Assembly: GCF_000001735.4 (NCBI RefSeq)
Contig: NC_003074.8
Coordinates: forward strand, 15,383,261-15,447,260
Direction of reading: 5' to 3'
Source: Arabidopsis thaliana
Taxonomy: Eukaryota > Streptophyta > Magnoliopsida > Brassicales > Brassicaceae
DNA length: 64,000 nucleotides
The position numbers were made by a program, and so were the translations under genes. Numbering within the stretch: the first letter of the stretch is position 1; every line of letters begins with the position of its first letter. Below the pieces are notes generated by a model. It worked only from the letters and a program-made list of their open reading frames with translations. It did no database searches and was not told the origin of the DNA. This document shows, piece after piece, positions 1-11,213 of the stretch.

Positions 1-922
1 ATGTGAAAAGCTTGTATAAAGGAATGTCCGGACTTGTATGGAAAGCTGGGGAGATGTTCAGAGTTAATGATTTTAAGAAGGCATATGCACGTATTAAACG
101 AAGGAAGCCTGAATGTTGGGAGTACCTTGAGGCTATTGGTGTTGAACATTGGACTCGTGCACACTGCAAAGGGGAGCAGTATAACCTAATGTCTAGCAAC
201 ATTGTTGAATCTCTAAACAATGCCTTACTACCGGCTAAAGACAGCCCAGTTGTTGCTCTTATTGAATGTTTTTGGAAGATGCTTAGTAGGTTGTTTGAAG
301 CCCGCAAGAAGAAAGTGTCTAATACCCTTGGATTGATTCCTGCAGAAGTTGAGAAAATCTTATTGAAGCAGCTTCCAGACTCAATAGGTGTAAGTGTTCG
401 AAGTGCATCGGCTTGTGATTATGAAATAACAGCAAAAGATAGAGGAAAATTCTACGTATCATTAGAGAAACGTACATGCACTTGTCACTCATTTCAGCTA
501 CTACAAATTCCTTGCCCACACGCAATGGCTGCTGCCCATAGCAGGGGAATAGAATACCGATCACTTGTTGGCTGCATGCATAAGAACGACATATGGGCTC
601 CAACGTTTGACGGTGTTATCCTATCGGTTCAAGACCCATCAGAGGTGGGAGTACCTGATAGCATCAGGTTCCGCTTCATTCTTCCACCTAAGACTAAACG
701 TCCTTCCAGGAGGCCCCCTAAAGTTAGTATACCATCAACCGAAGAGTTTGAGGTTAACATTCTTGCTCTTCATTTATATTATGATGTAACTAATTCATAC
801 TCACAACAAAGTATGATTATTTATGCATGAAGAAACAGAATACTGGTACAAGGAAGAACAATTGCGGAAGGTGCAATGGTTTAGGATACAACAGGGTTCA
901 GTGCCCAGTTCCGCTGAAATGA
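1..922 (+). CDS. MULE (mudrA/VANA-type) transposase, C-terminal part, cut by window start
   Basis: This is the 3' end of a Mutator-like transposase; the gene starts before the window. The reading frame is open from base 3. It holds the end of the transposase core and a SWIM zinc finger (C-T-C-H-S-F-Q, then I-P-C-P-H-A) near 475-530, which is typical of MuDR/VANDAL transposases. The frame continues through a probable 80-base intron (753-832, GT..AG). A last exon, 833-922, encodes a basic segment with a zinc-knuckle-like C-G-R-C-x4-Y-x4-C in which the usual His is Tyr. The stop is TGA at 920-922. A longer read-through of the intron would stop at 830, so the splice is inferred from the knuckle and the clean GT-AG frame. 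GTGTAC motifs begin about 180 bases after the stop, linking this gene to the element further right. Confidence 0.85.
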
Positions 923-2026
923 AGTGCATGCGTTTGAGGAATGGTGTACAACCAGAGAGTCTTCACTGGTAGTTTGTAAACTCGTTTTTATTTTTTTCGG
1001 CTTTAAGAAGGGGATGTGATTTTTGATACTTTAAGGGCTGAAGAACTATAGCTCAATCCGTTTTTTGGATTGACATACCCCTTATTTGATACTCTTCATT
1101 AAAGGTGTACACTTGTTTTGCTATGTAGTGTACACCCGTCGTAGTTGATTCAACGGATTTATTATGAGATGTTGTGATACATTCTGTGTTTAAATATCTA
1201 TTTTTGCAATTATTTTTGGTTATTTTTTTGCGAATTAAGTTACATATGTATCCATAATTTGCTGTTATTAAAAAGGTAAATTATTTGAAACTGAGAATGA
1301 AATGTTTCCCTCCTTCCTTTTTATCCTAACTATTTAAAAAAATTTGAAATGAAATTCCAATGTCGGATTGAAATGTTTCCCTCATTCCTTTTATCCTCAC
1401 TATTTGTGCTTATCCTAACTATTCTAGATCTTTCTAAATGTTTTTAAAAACATTGCGTGTATTTTATTTTACACAAAAAGCATAAGAGGACAAACTAGGT
1501 GTTTAAATAAAGTTGTCAAACTAGGTGCCAAACTAGGTGTCATTGCGTGTATATATGTTTAAATATAGCTGTCCCCCTTTCACTAAACTAGTCTCGCCTC
1601 ACTACCAACATGTAGGGTACGATTTAAAAAATCAAGGGCCAATACTTTCCCAAAAAAAACTTCTAGGCCATCACAAAAATAGTAACAAGACAAAGTAGGT
1701 TCTATTTTGTTTGTAATCTTACATATAGCTGTCCAACCTATTTTAATACTTTAATACTTTAATATGAGGACTGTGTCAGCCTTTTACTAGACTAGTCCTT
1801 TTAAGTTAATTAAATCAACAAAAGTCTTCTCACCACCAACATGTACGGTATAATAAAATCAATACAAGGGCCAATACAATCCGGAATAAAATATTGTAGT
1901 AGGATAACAACTTTTTTATTATTTTAATAAACAAGCAAACAATTCAACAAGGGGTCTCGTTCAACAAACATAAACAAGACAAATTAGGTGTACACAACTT
2001 AGGTGTACACAACTACAACAATTCTC
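923..2026. other. Non-coding part of the first MULE, with duplicated segments
   Basis: No gene is visible. The stretch contains GTGTAC at 1105, 1128, 1988 and 2003. A short repeat ACTAGGTG occurs three times near 1493-1545. A degenerate tandem duplication of roughly 210 bases is present: the block around 1565-1660 (ACTAGTC, CACTACCAACATGTA, AAGGGCCAATAC) recurs around 1780-1885. I read it as internal, non-coding DNA of the transposon lying between the convergent transposase and F-box genes. Confidence 0.55.
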
Positions 2027-2695
2027 TTATGCGAAGTAACACCAGAATAGGTAGTAGTCGTCACAACTGATTCGATAATAGTGCCACTGAGCGCACTCGG
2101 GGAAGCTAAGTGTGTCGGTGTTTAGATAAACCCACTTATCTCCGAACGTGTTTTGTGAAGGAGGGTAGAATCCTTTGAAGTCTTCAAATAATTTCTCCCC
2201 AATTTCTCGAATTTCCTTCGTACGTTCACAAGCATGTACAACAAAGAAGGTCTTGAAAATCTCATCTGCAATTTCAAACTTCCCTGCGCAAAGCAAGAAC
2301 ATTGCATATGCAAATGTTGGGCTTGAATAATAAGGCACAAGAGAAGCGACCATTGCCAAAGCCCCATCTAGATCTTGTTCTCTTGTAACTAATCTAAGCG
2401 ATTCAAAGTAGACTGCCGTAGGGTTTTCGTAATGTAAACATCTCTCGAAGAAACATCTACCCAGTCCCGCTTCGAAGATAAACCCATTGATTGGGTTTAT
2501 CGATTTGCTGAAAATTTGAGGAGGCTCAACGCACAACTCATCCAGATTAGCTTCCATCAACACTTCCTTACTGTATACTTGCACCAGACCTCTACTTCCT
2601 GCTCTTAAAAATGCCCCCATGTGTAAACACGACGCCTTGCCCACTCTTCTCACGATATCTACCAATATCTCATCAGGCAGCTCCGGCTTGGCCAT
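2027..2695 (-). CDS. F-box protein, single exon, inside a MULE
   Basis: This intact 222-residue ORF starts MAKPELPDEILVDIVRRVGK, a clear N-terminal F-box that would bind an ASK/SKP1 adaptor in an SCF ubiquitin ligase. The rest resembles the Sel1-like repeat region of Arabidopsis F-box proteins of the At2g35280/At1g67623 type, which carries motifs such as F-x-x-C-L-H-Y-x-N-P-x-A-V-Y-x-E-x-L. The substrate is unknown. No intron is needed and no lesion is visible. The gene is flanked on both sides by GTGTAC-bearing transposon DNA (two sites just past its stop, one at 2888 upstream), so it may be a host gene captured by the MULE. Family placement rests on recalled similarity. Confidence 0.75.
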   Translation of the reverse strand: MAKPELPDEILVDIVRRVGKASCLHMGAFLRAGSRGLVQVYSKEVLMEANLDELCVEPPQIFSKSINPINGFIFEAGLGRCFFERCLHYENPTAVYFESLRLVTREQDLDGALAMVASLVPYYSSPTFAYAMFLLCAGKFEIADEIFKTFFVVHACERTKEIREIGEKLFEDFKGFYPPSQNTFGDKWVYLNTDTLSFPECAQWHYYRISCDDYYLFWCYFA

Positions 2696-2899
2696 AACAG
2701 GATTTTTTTTAGATCTGTTTTGTTTATTGCAAATAAGGAAGTCAAATATATAGGCATTTCTCTCTCATGAATTTACAACTTTCTTTTTTCTACAAGTACA
2801 GATATATGTATCTTACATAGACAAGTTGTACAAAAAGTATTATGGTGGACATACTGTCTACCTTGAAAGTCTACAGAAACGAATGTGGTGTACCTAACC

Positions 2900-4260
2900 T
2901 ATTATAAATTCATAGTAAAACCATGAAAATTCGAATACAATCCGTTTCAATTTAAGTGTTTTGAACCATAAAAAACAATCAACGGTTATGATGTTGATAT
3001 AGAAACTTACTCATTGACTTGGAATTTCAAAGAGTTTAGTCATGTATCATGTATCTTAGTTTTGAATTTCATTGCATTTCAATAAGGGTTTTTCCCTTGG
3101 GTTTAGTAATCTATCTTGGCTTTTAGGGTATAGTTTTGAATTCCATTGCATTTCTTAAATGGGTTTAGTAATCTATCTTCGCTGCTGTACTATTCTAGTG
3201 TACCTATGTGGTGTACAGTTCTAGTGTACCTATGTGGTGTACTATTATAGTGTTCGCATTTGGTGTACTATTCTAATCTACTATTATAAAGTCATAGAAT
3301 CAATGCAAATTCGAATAAAATACATTTATATTCAAGTGTTATGAACCATAATAACCAATCTCGGGTTATGATTTTGAAATAAGAATTTTGTCATTGACTT
3401 GAAATTTCTATGAGTAATCTAAGGCTTTAGGGTCTAGTTTTAAACTTCATTGCATATGTTAAATGGTTTCCCTTGGGTTTAGTCTTCTATCTTTGGCTTT
3501 TAGTGTATAGTTTTGAATTTCATTGCATTTCAATAATGGTTTTACCCTAGGGGTTTATTAATCTATCTTGGATTTTAGGGTATAGTTTTGAATTTCATTG
3601 CATTTATTAAATGTGTTTAGTAATCTATCTTGGCTGGTGTACTATTCTATTGTACCTATGTGGTGTACAGTTCTAGTGTACCTATGTTGTGTACTATAAT
3701 AGTGTTCACATCTGGTTTACTATTCTAGTCTACTATTATAAAGTCATAGTATCAATGCAAATTTGAATAAAATACATTTCTATTCAAGTGTTATGAACCA
3801 TAATAACCAATCTAGGGTTATGATTTTGAAATAGGAATTTCTTCATTGACTTGAAATTTCTATGAGTAATCTAAGGTTTTAGGGTATAGTTTTTAACTTC
3901 ATTGCATATGTTAAATCGTTTCCCTTGGGTTGGGTCTTCTATCTTTGGCTTTTAGTGTATAGTTTTGAATTTCATTGCATTTCAATAATGGTTTTTCCCT
4001 AGGGGTTTATTAATCTATCTTGGCTTTTAGGGTATAGTTTTGAATTTCATTGCATTTATTAAATGACTTTATTAATCTATCTTTGCTGGTGTACAATTAT
4101 AGTGTACCTATGTGGTGTACAGATCTAGTGTTCTTATGTGATGTACAAATTTAGTGTATGTATGTGGTGTATTATTCTACTCTACTTATGTGGTGTACAA
4201 TTCCAATGCATGATGTAGTGTACATACTTGGTGTACTTATACGAGTGTACAAAAGAGTAT
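2900..4260. repeat. About three tandem ~450-bp units carrying 13-bp-spaced GTGTAC arrays
   Basis: Segments starting near 2902, 3285 and 3735 share the order ATTATAAA, TCATAG, ATTCAAGTGTT, ATGAACCATA, TTTTGAATTTCATTGCATTT and then a GTGTAC array. The first unit is shorter and more diverged. In each array GTGTAC or a one-base variant recurs every 13 bases: 3185 to 3263, 3637 to 3715 and 4089 to 4193. The last array continues loosely to 4250. No coding potential is visible. The position is upstream of the minus-strand F-box gene and downstream of the DUF1985-Ulp1 gene. Confidence 0.85.
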
Positions 4261-4271
4261 ACGTTTAGAGA

Positions 4272-4500
4272 TTATCGTGTACATCCAAAGTTTAAAGTCA
4301 ACAAAAAGCATAGCACTTATAGAAGCAACAAATTTAAAAGTCATTAAAAAGCATAACATTTCAATATCCATAAAAACACGTACATCCAAAGTTTAAAGTC
4401 AACAAAAAGCATAACATTTCAATATCCATAAAAACAGGTACATCCAAACTTTAAAGTCAACAAAAGATGAAAACACCAGCAATGTCTCGATTAACGTTTT
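4272..4500. repeat. Short tandem repeat, ~57-bp unit
   Basis: Three copies of a unit beginning GTACATCCAAA(G/C)TTTAAAGTC start near 4279, 4381 and 4438. Two of them run into CATAACATTTCAATATCCAT. They lie just past the 3' end of the DUF1985-Ulp1 pseudogene and have no visible function. Confidence 0.7.
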
Positions 4501-4545
4501 TAAAGAAGGTAAACAAAAGAACTTTAGATTCATCTGCAAATCCAG

Positions 4546-7241
4546 TCAAGCTTTTGTAGCTTCAACACTCTTAATGAACTCAGCGTATGCATCCAGTGCG
4601 TATCCTTTCCTTAACTCATTGACCACCTCCTCTGTAATCTCACCCATATCATCTATGTCAAGCCCAAACGAGTGCATCTCAAGGTATTTTGTTGCAAGGG
4701 GTCAACTATCACCTCCTCTCTGGTTCTGGTATACTCTTATAACCCTCTCCAATGTCAGTGGGTTTGTTGAGAAGTTCTTTGTATACTTCCTACCTACAAC
4801 CTCTTTAACCAACCATGGAATCATCTCTAAAACAGGCGCCATCAAACCTTGTACTTCCTCATCCGATGTTGCTTCAATTAAAGGGTCAAAGACCTGAACT
4901 ATATGCAACCTCAAGTTAATTACCAGACCTACCCAATGTCAGGTGTACCATTTCATAGGGATGTACACCAAGTGAGCATGTTGCAGAAAAGTTGTTGGTG
5001 CCCGTCCTTTTGCCCTGTCTACAACAAACGCTCTGATGTTCACTCCCCAATTGAACTTACTCTTATTCTTGCAGGCTTTGAAATCTGTGTACTTCTCATT
5101 TAGAAGGGTCAGAAACCATGTATCAACGAAAACAGCTCCTACCGTGTTGTACAAACCATGCCTTCTGCGCCACAGCATAGCCATTATTACCTACACATGT
5201 TGTTTACCAATTGCACCATGTGAGATACTATCATGTATGGTGTTCATACTAAGTATTCAAGAGGTTTGTACACCAATTACTAAAATAAGTAATATAGTAC
5301 ACCAAACAATAACTTTACACCACAAACCAAAAATACAGTTTTTTACCTGGAAATAATTGTCTTTTGCTGTATCTTGGTTAGGTGGCAGATCAACAATATC
5401 AACTAACTCAATGATGTCTTCCACACCTTTGTAAGCCTCGTCCCATTTGTTTCTCTCATAGAGAGCAAAGTCCTTTCCTTCCTTTTCAGTCCTTTTCCTC
5501 TTCTTCTTGCCCCTTGACGTTGTACCTGTCTCTAAACTAATGACCTCATCATCAGATTTGTCGTCTTCCTCATTCTGCTCCATTGTGGTGTTAGCTTTTC
5601 CATCTTCATTCGGTTCCATTGTGGTGTTGTCTTCCCCGTCTTCCTGCTGCTTCTCCATTGAGCTGTCTTTTGTAGATCGCAGTCCACCACAGCCACATTT
5701 GATCAGACCCTCGAATAACTGAACCATCTCTTTCTTCAACGTGCTTGCTGTTTCTTTGTGTTGCTCCACAATGAATTTTTTCAACATCTCTATAGTTTCT
5801 TCGTCATCTTTAATTACAGCAGCATCTTATTGGTTCTTCTCCTCATGTCCTCCTCTCGTAGCTGGCTCTTTCTTGACTCCCCCTCTCCTAGCTGGCCCTT
5901 TTTGTTACTCCACCTCGCCTTGTAGGCGCTTTCTTAACATACCCTAGGGTAAGAGGCACCAGTCCACTAGTCTCTGTGTCTCCACCTGGCCATTCTGACT
6001 CAGTAAACTCATGTCCTTCAATTAGCAGCTTCTCCATATAATCCTCCTTCTCATCTATAGCATCGTCATCCCACCCAAAATTCATGCATTCCACGCCTCA
6101 TCACCCTCAAGCGTGTAAGCAACCTTCAACTGAAAAATACATGTCTTAAAACAATGTACAAAAATGTGATAAATTAGTGTACAACATTAAAATTTTCACT
6201 TACAAAGCTGTACACCATATGTTTAAAAGTATTGTACATTACCTGTTCATCGGATTCAACCTGGATGATGTCTTTTTGATGTAGAATCAGTTTTGTGTCG
6301 AGATCGTCATATGTCATCTGAGTATAATCACGCTTGTCATCTGGATCCGGTAGCTTAGAGGCAATAAGTAGGATTGCCTCAAACGCCAGCATTTGGAGTG
6401 CCAATGGAAATCCATAACAACAGCTACTTTGTTGTCTTAGACGTGCTTTAAGCTCTGTGATGGGATCAGTGTCGCTAAGTGTAGGAGGTCCAAACCTCTC
6501 CATCGTTGTCTTGAAGGCTACTCTCCCCCACGGGTATGATAAGAAGAACCTAACATCATCAAGCATCTTAACATATTCTGGTGTTATGTTAAGGTACTTG
6601 TTACTACAGACTATCACACCATCCACCAGGAGAATCAAAAGTAGACAAAACCGCTTCCAGCAAGACATCTTCTCACCATCGGGCATCTTGACATCTTTTC
6701 CTAGCATATCCAAAACATCTGTAACTGTGACATCTTTTTTTGAACCAAACAAAGAGTTCCAAACAGGTTTTGAAACTATTTTCTGATGGGATAAGATTTC
6801 CTCTTCACTTGGAATTGGTCGACATTCCAACCCAGTTGTAATGTGAAATTCTCTCAAAGAGAACCTAAGAGGCTTACCTCCAAAAATGAACCAGAATTCG
6901 TGTCTCTTCTTCGTCACTAGCTGTCTAGACAACAAACCATGGATCAGTTTGGCGGAGTGAGCTGTTTGGCAAACCGGATACTTGAACAATTTCCCAAATT
7001 GAGATTTTAACAGACGCTCAAAATCTGATGAACCGCCAAGGAACTCAGCAATTTCTTCTAAGAGCTCAGGTGAAGAATAAATGTTCAGCCTTGCGTCCTT
7101 GGGAAAAAAACCTCTTGCAAGGACTCTCTCTGGAAGCCCATGGTCCACGCCGTCCTCACTTTCCGAATCCTTTGAAGTCGTTGACAGATCTGGCCATGTT
7201 AAGAAAAGGCATGTTGAAAGCACTTGTCGGAGATGCAACAT
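4546..7241 (-). pseudogene. DUF1985 / Ulp1-like cysteine protease gene of a MULE (KI type), decayed
   Basis: Three exons can be followed on the minus strand: 7241-6243 (333 codons), 6129-5347 and 5190-4546, joined by GT-AG introns. Exon 1 carries a DUF1985 domain (around residues 80-150, including F-W-F-I-F-G-G-K-P-L-R-F-S and F-H-I-T-T-G-L). Exon 2 is acidic and Lys-rich. Exon 3 is the C-terminal half of a Ulp1/SUMO-protease fold: a tryptophan-rich start, H-W-V-G-L-V, V-F-D-P, then Q-R-G-G-D. The copy is dead: exon 2 has about two frameshifts, a stop directly precedes the catalytic His-Trp, and the expected catalytic Cys after G-G-D reads Ser followed by a stop. Such ULP-like genes are known cargo of Arabidopsis KAONASHI MULEs. 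Its introns carry GTGTAC sites. Confidence 0.8.
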
Positions 7242-7599
7242 GAAAGGACACTAGTACTAGACGTGTCGTATACCAAACAATTTAGCCGATATGTACCAAT
7301 CTTCGTAAAAGGCGAAAGAAAGGGATGTTGAAACTAATCTCTTCTGTGATGAGCCGGGACCTTCCTTTAAAGGCCAACATGATGATACTCATCTTGATAT
7401 GACAGATTCTCTCGATTGATCATGACAACGAGAAAATTAATGTAATATATTATAGCTATATGTATAATCATGTTATGTATGACAAGCATTATTGATGCTT
7501 TTGTTTTTATGGGATAATGTTTTTATTGTAATATATTATGACATATGAATAGTTTATGTCGATGTTTTAATGAATAAATATTTTATTATAGAAAAATGT
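7242..7599. other. Intergenic, no gene seen
   Basis: AT-rich DNA between the MULE gene and the copia fossil. I see no long frame, no repeat array and no terminal repeat that would fix the right end of the MULE. Confidence 0.4.
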
Positions 7600-7959
7600 C
7601 AAAATATGAGATTGAGGATGAACATATATATCAGCTGACAGGGTTCTATGCACACAATCTTTAAAGATAAAAATACTTCTCCTCTCTCGATTATAAAAGA
7701 CTTCGCTAGAAACGTGAGTACTATATATGACCATGCAAAGATAATATTAGGCTTTAGCGAAACCAATTTTACAATCCCAAGGGAAACTCATTTTAAAGTA
7801 AATGATGCATTATATTCCCCCAAGTCTCATAGAAAATTGATAAGTTTTAAAGATATCTGAAGTAATGGATATCATATAGAGATGACATTGAATATCTTTG
7901 CATAAAATTCGAGAGGCAATATATATTAGAAGAATTGCCAATGCTATCATCTGGATTAT

Positions 7960-8803
7960 TGATGCAAACCTCGAAATCCACCTAGGGTTTACGCTTCTTG
8001 GTTTCTCGACCTAAAGCTTGAATGATTCGATGAATGATGGTAGAGATGAAAGATGGAGGTTTTATTGAATGAATCCACTCTCAACGTGCTTGATTGAATC
8101 CACAATCAAACCACGAACAAATTAACTTGAATCCACAAGATAATTGATCTGCAAACACACAAGACTTTAGTGAATCCACACTAACTTCTAATGCATAAAA
8201 CTCAAAGACACTCTTTAAAGAAAATACTTGTTTATTTCGTAAAAGACTTGAATACAAATGAAAACTAAGGTGAGCTTATATAGAGGCTCATACAACGTTC
8301 ATGTGCTCTAAAGAAGTAAAGAAATCGCAACAATAAATGAAAATATGGCCGTTGGAACTTTAGTGACGAAATCGGCCAAATAAGGAAACTTGTGATGTGT
8401 CTTGAGTCTTGACAACTTGGGCTGGAAGTGATGTGATTTTGGGACATCTAGAGTCATTGTAGGAGGCTTCTTAATTCCCAAAAGATGATCAAAATAGAGT
8501 CGTTGTGATTTGATCTCATTTAGATCCGGAAAAGGAAAGTCTTCGCTCAGCGGGTTCACATAAGGAAAGATGCACCAAGGATTAAGTGTGAATGGTTCTG
8601 GGTGGCGTAGAGGATCTCCAGGCTTCCATATGTGGCTCTGGGACGCACAAAAGGGAAGGAAAGGATAGCTTTCCTTAGTTCGCACAAGCTGATTTGATAC
8701 ATGAAGTACTTCAGGTAGTCCGTCAGAAAGTCCATCAAGAAGTCTAACAAGCAATCTGTCAACAAGTGCATCAGCCGGTACGTCAGCTCCCATTCTTACA
8801 TTA
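7960..8803 (-). repeat. 3' LTR (844 bp) of the nested element
   Basis: This direct repeat matches 10370-11213 over its whole length. The preceding purine tract on the minus strand marks it as the 3' LTR. A reading frame rich in L-x-D-G-L-x-D-G-L runs from the internal region into it. Confidence 0.9.
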
Positions 8804-10369
8804 TCCCCTCCTTCTTCAAGAGGTTTTGTCCTCAAAACTTGTTTACCTACACATAGATAAGTCAAGTTACTCCATTGAAGTGTATAAGGGTTTAGAAGCT
8901 TACATTGAGTTTGGAGAAATTGTTGAGCATTCGGTGGTTCTTCTTTGATCGGTATAATGTCTTTGACACTCTCATCTTTGTTGACAACAACTTTTTTCAA
9001 TGTCAGTTCTCCTTGGTTTTGAGTTTCTTTCGTGAACACTTTCTCCATTGTTGAAACTTTTCCTTGATCCTTAATGATCTCTTTTGTACCTGAAACTTTC
9101 TCAATGCTTTTGGCACTAGACAAGTGCATTAAAAGAGTCATAGGAACATTATAATCAATTTGACAAGCTTCAGTTTGAACCTGATCATGTTGAAGAGTGG
9201 AAACGTCCACTTGTTTTTGGAGTACTTGTGGATGAAGACAAAGAGTTGGTTCTTGTCTTGGTGAACTTTTTTTGGTGGGACAATCCTTTGCTATGTGTCC
9301 TTGTCCTTTGCACCTGTAGCAAGTTAGTTCCATAGAACATTCAAGTTCAGAAAACTTACCATGATTTTTCAGTCAGATTTAAGGTTGTTTTAGGCATCTT
9401 GTCTCCTTGGATGGCTTGCTTTGGAGGGAAAGTTGTTTTCCTCCCTTGATTCAGACATTGTGGGCAATACTTTTCGTACATAATCCACTTTAGGTTCTCC
9501 CACATTCTGATCTTTGGTCTCCCATCACCTCAACGGTTGTACTCATCTTGATCCGACCACCTCAAAACACTACTCTTGAGTTGCCCTAGGGCAATCGAAA
9601 GCTTATCTTCTTGTGGTGTGGAATGGTACTCGAAATAGTAATTTATATTACTTTCCCACTGTAGATAGCCCAATCCTGAAAACAAAAAGAATTCGGGTCC
9701 ATAAGTTTTACTACCATTATGCACAAATAATTTGTATATAACTTTGCGAGTGGGGTAGAAAGTGGGATAGGAATTGGTGTTTGGTATGGGGTTCCATGAG
9801 ATCCATGACTTCGGATAACTCGGTGTGGTGTAGCTGCTACTATAACGATCTGGTGGCTCTGGTTCAGGTGCTCCACCATATGGTTCTTCCTCAAAATCCG
9901 AGCCTGATGAGTAGCCATCATCATGCCATGACTCAACAAATCTAGTCTCATTGTAGTACGAGTCTTGACTATATCCATATGAGTCCTCTTCATCAGAGCT
10001 GGAGTACTCTATTGTCTCCATCGTTCTCAAATTTTATTTGTGGTACCTCGTAAAAGAGAGTAAAACAAAGAAGACAATGAATCATAACTTAACTCAGGAA
10101 GTAAGTCAACAAATAAGTCAAAAATAACAACATTTGATTTATTTATTTTAACGAAAATAGCAAAAATGAAACAAATAACAAACTAAACAAGGAAAAATTT
10201 TATTTTGTTTTTCTATTAAGGTTGCGGAATCAAAACAAAACAAATTGCAAGAAACAAGTTTTATTTTGGTTTTTCGATTTAAATTTGAAAATAACAAAAA
10301 CAGAAATTGAAAGGGATAAAAGGGAACGAGTTCACCTTGTGGGATAGGAGCTTTTAGCTCTGATACCAA

Positions 10370-11213
10370 TGATGCAAACCTCGGAATCTACATAGGGTTT
10401 ACGCTTCTCTATTTCTCGACCTAAAGCTTGAATGATTCGATGAATGATGGTAGAGATGAAAGATGGAGGTTTTATTGAATGAATCCACACTCAACGTGCT
10501 TGATTGAATCCACAATCAAACCACGAACAAATTAACTTGAAGCCACAAGATAATTGATCCGCAAACACACAAGACTTTAGTGAATCCACACTAACTTCTA
10601 ATGCATAAAACTCAAAGACACACTTTGAAAAAAATACTTGTTTATTTCGTAAAAGGCTTGAATACAAATGAAAACTAAGGTGAGCTTGTATAGAGGCTTA
10701 TACAACATTCATATGCTCTAAAAAAGTAAAGAAATCGCAACAATAAATGAAAATATGGCCGTTGGAACTTTAATGATGAAATCGGCCAAATAAGGAAAGT
10801 TGTGATGTGTCTTGAGTCTTGACAACTTGGGCTGGAAGTGATGTGATTTTGGGACGTCTAGAGTCATTGTAGGAGGCTTCTTAATTCCCAAAAGATGATC
10901 AAAATAGAGTCGTTGTGATTTGATCTCATTTAGCTCCAAAAAAGGAAAGTCTTGGCTCAGCGGGTTCACATAAGGAAAGATGCACCAAGGATTAAGTGTG
11001 AATGGTTCTTGGTGGCGTAGAGGATCTCCAGGCTTCCATATGTGGCTCTGGGACGCACAAAAGGGAAGGAAAGGATAGCTTTCCTTAGTTCGCACAAGCT
11101 GGTTTGATACAAGAAGTACTTCAGGTAGTCCGTCAGAAAGTCCATCAAGAAGTCTAACAAGCAATCTGTCAACAAGTGCATCAGCCGGTACGTCAGCTCC
11201 CATTCTTACATCA
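10370..11213 (-). repeat. 5' LTR (844 bp) of the nested element
   Basis: This copy has the same length as the other LTR. It is followed on the minus strand, after one base, by the tRNA-Met primer site at 10368-10356. Confidence 0.9.

Larger units (their letters stand above)
7960..11213 (-). mobile_element. Non-autonomous LTR retrotransposon with gag-like region only, inserted in the copia fossil
   Basis: Read on the minus strand, the element has a 5' LTR (11213-10370), a primer site TGGTATCAGAGCT (10368-10356) complementary to initiator tRNA-Met, a gag-like region, a purine tract (8820-8804) and a 3' LTR (8803-7960). LTRs begin TGATG and end GCATCA. A 5-bp target duplication, ATTAT on the plus strand, lies at 7955-7959 and 11214-11218. 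The gag-like region (about 10030-9300) ends in a CCHC knuckle C-Y-R-C-x4-H-x4-C. No protease, integrase or reverse transcriptase is present, so mobility would have depended on a partner. The two LTRs differ at about 30 of 844 positions by eye, which suggests roughly 2-3 million years. The structure looks whole; the gag frame seems to have one or two breaks. Confidence 0.9.

Noticed and set aside
319-603. Minus-strand frame under the MULE transposase
   Set aside because: It is a shadow of the clear plus-strand SWIM-finger frame.
2122-2367. Second minus-strand frame inside the F-box gene
   Set aside because: It is an overlapping frame of the F-box ORF with no recognisable domain.
3185-4250. 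CRISPR-like array
   Set aside because: The regular spacing is a 13-bp tandem motif without spacers, in a plant nuclear genome.
10356-10368. tRNA-Met-like sequence
   Set aside because: It is only the short primer-binding complement of an LTR element; no cloverleaf is present. The same applies to the TGGTATCAGAGCC sites in 27.4-36.6 kb.
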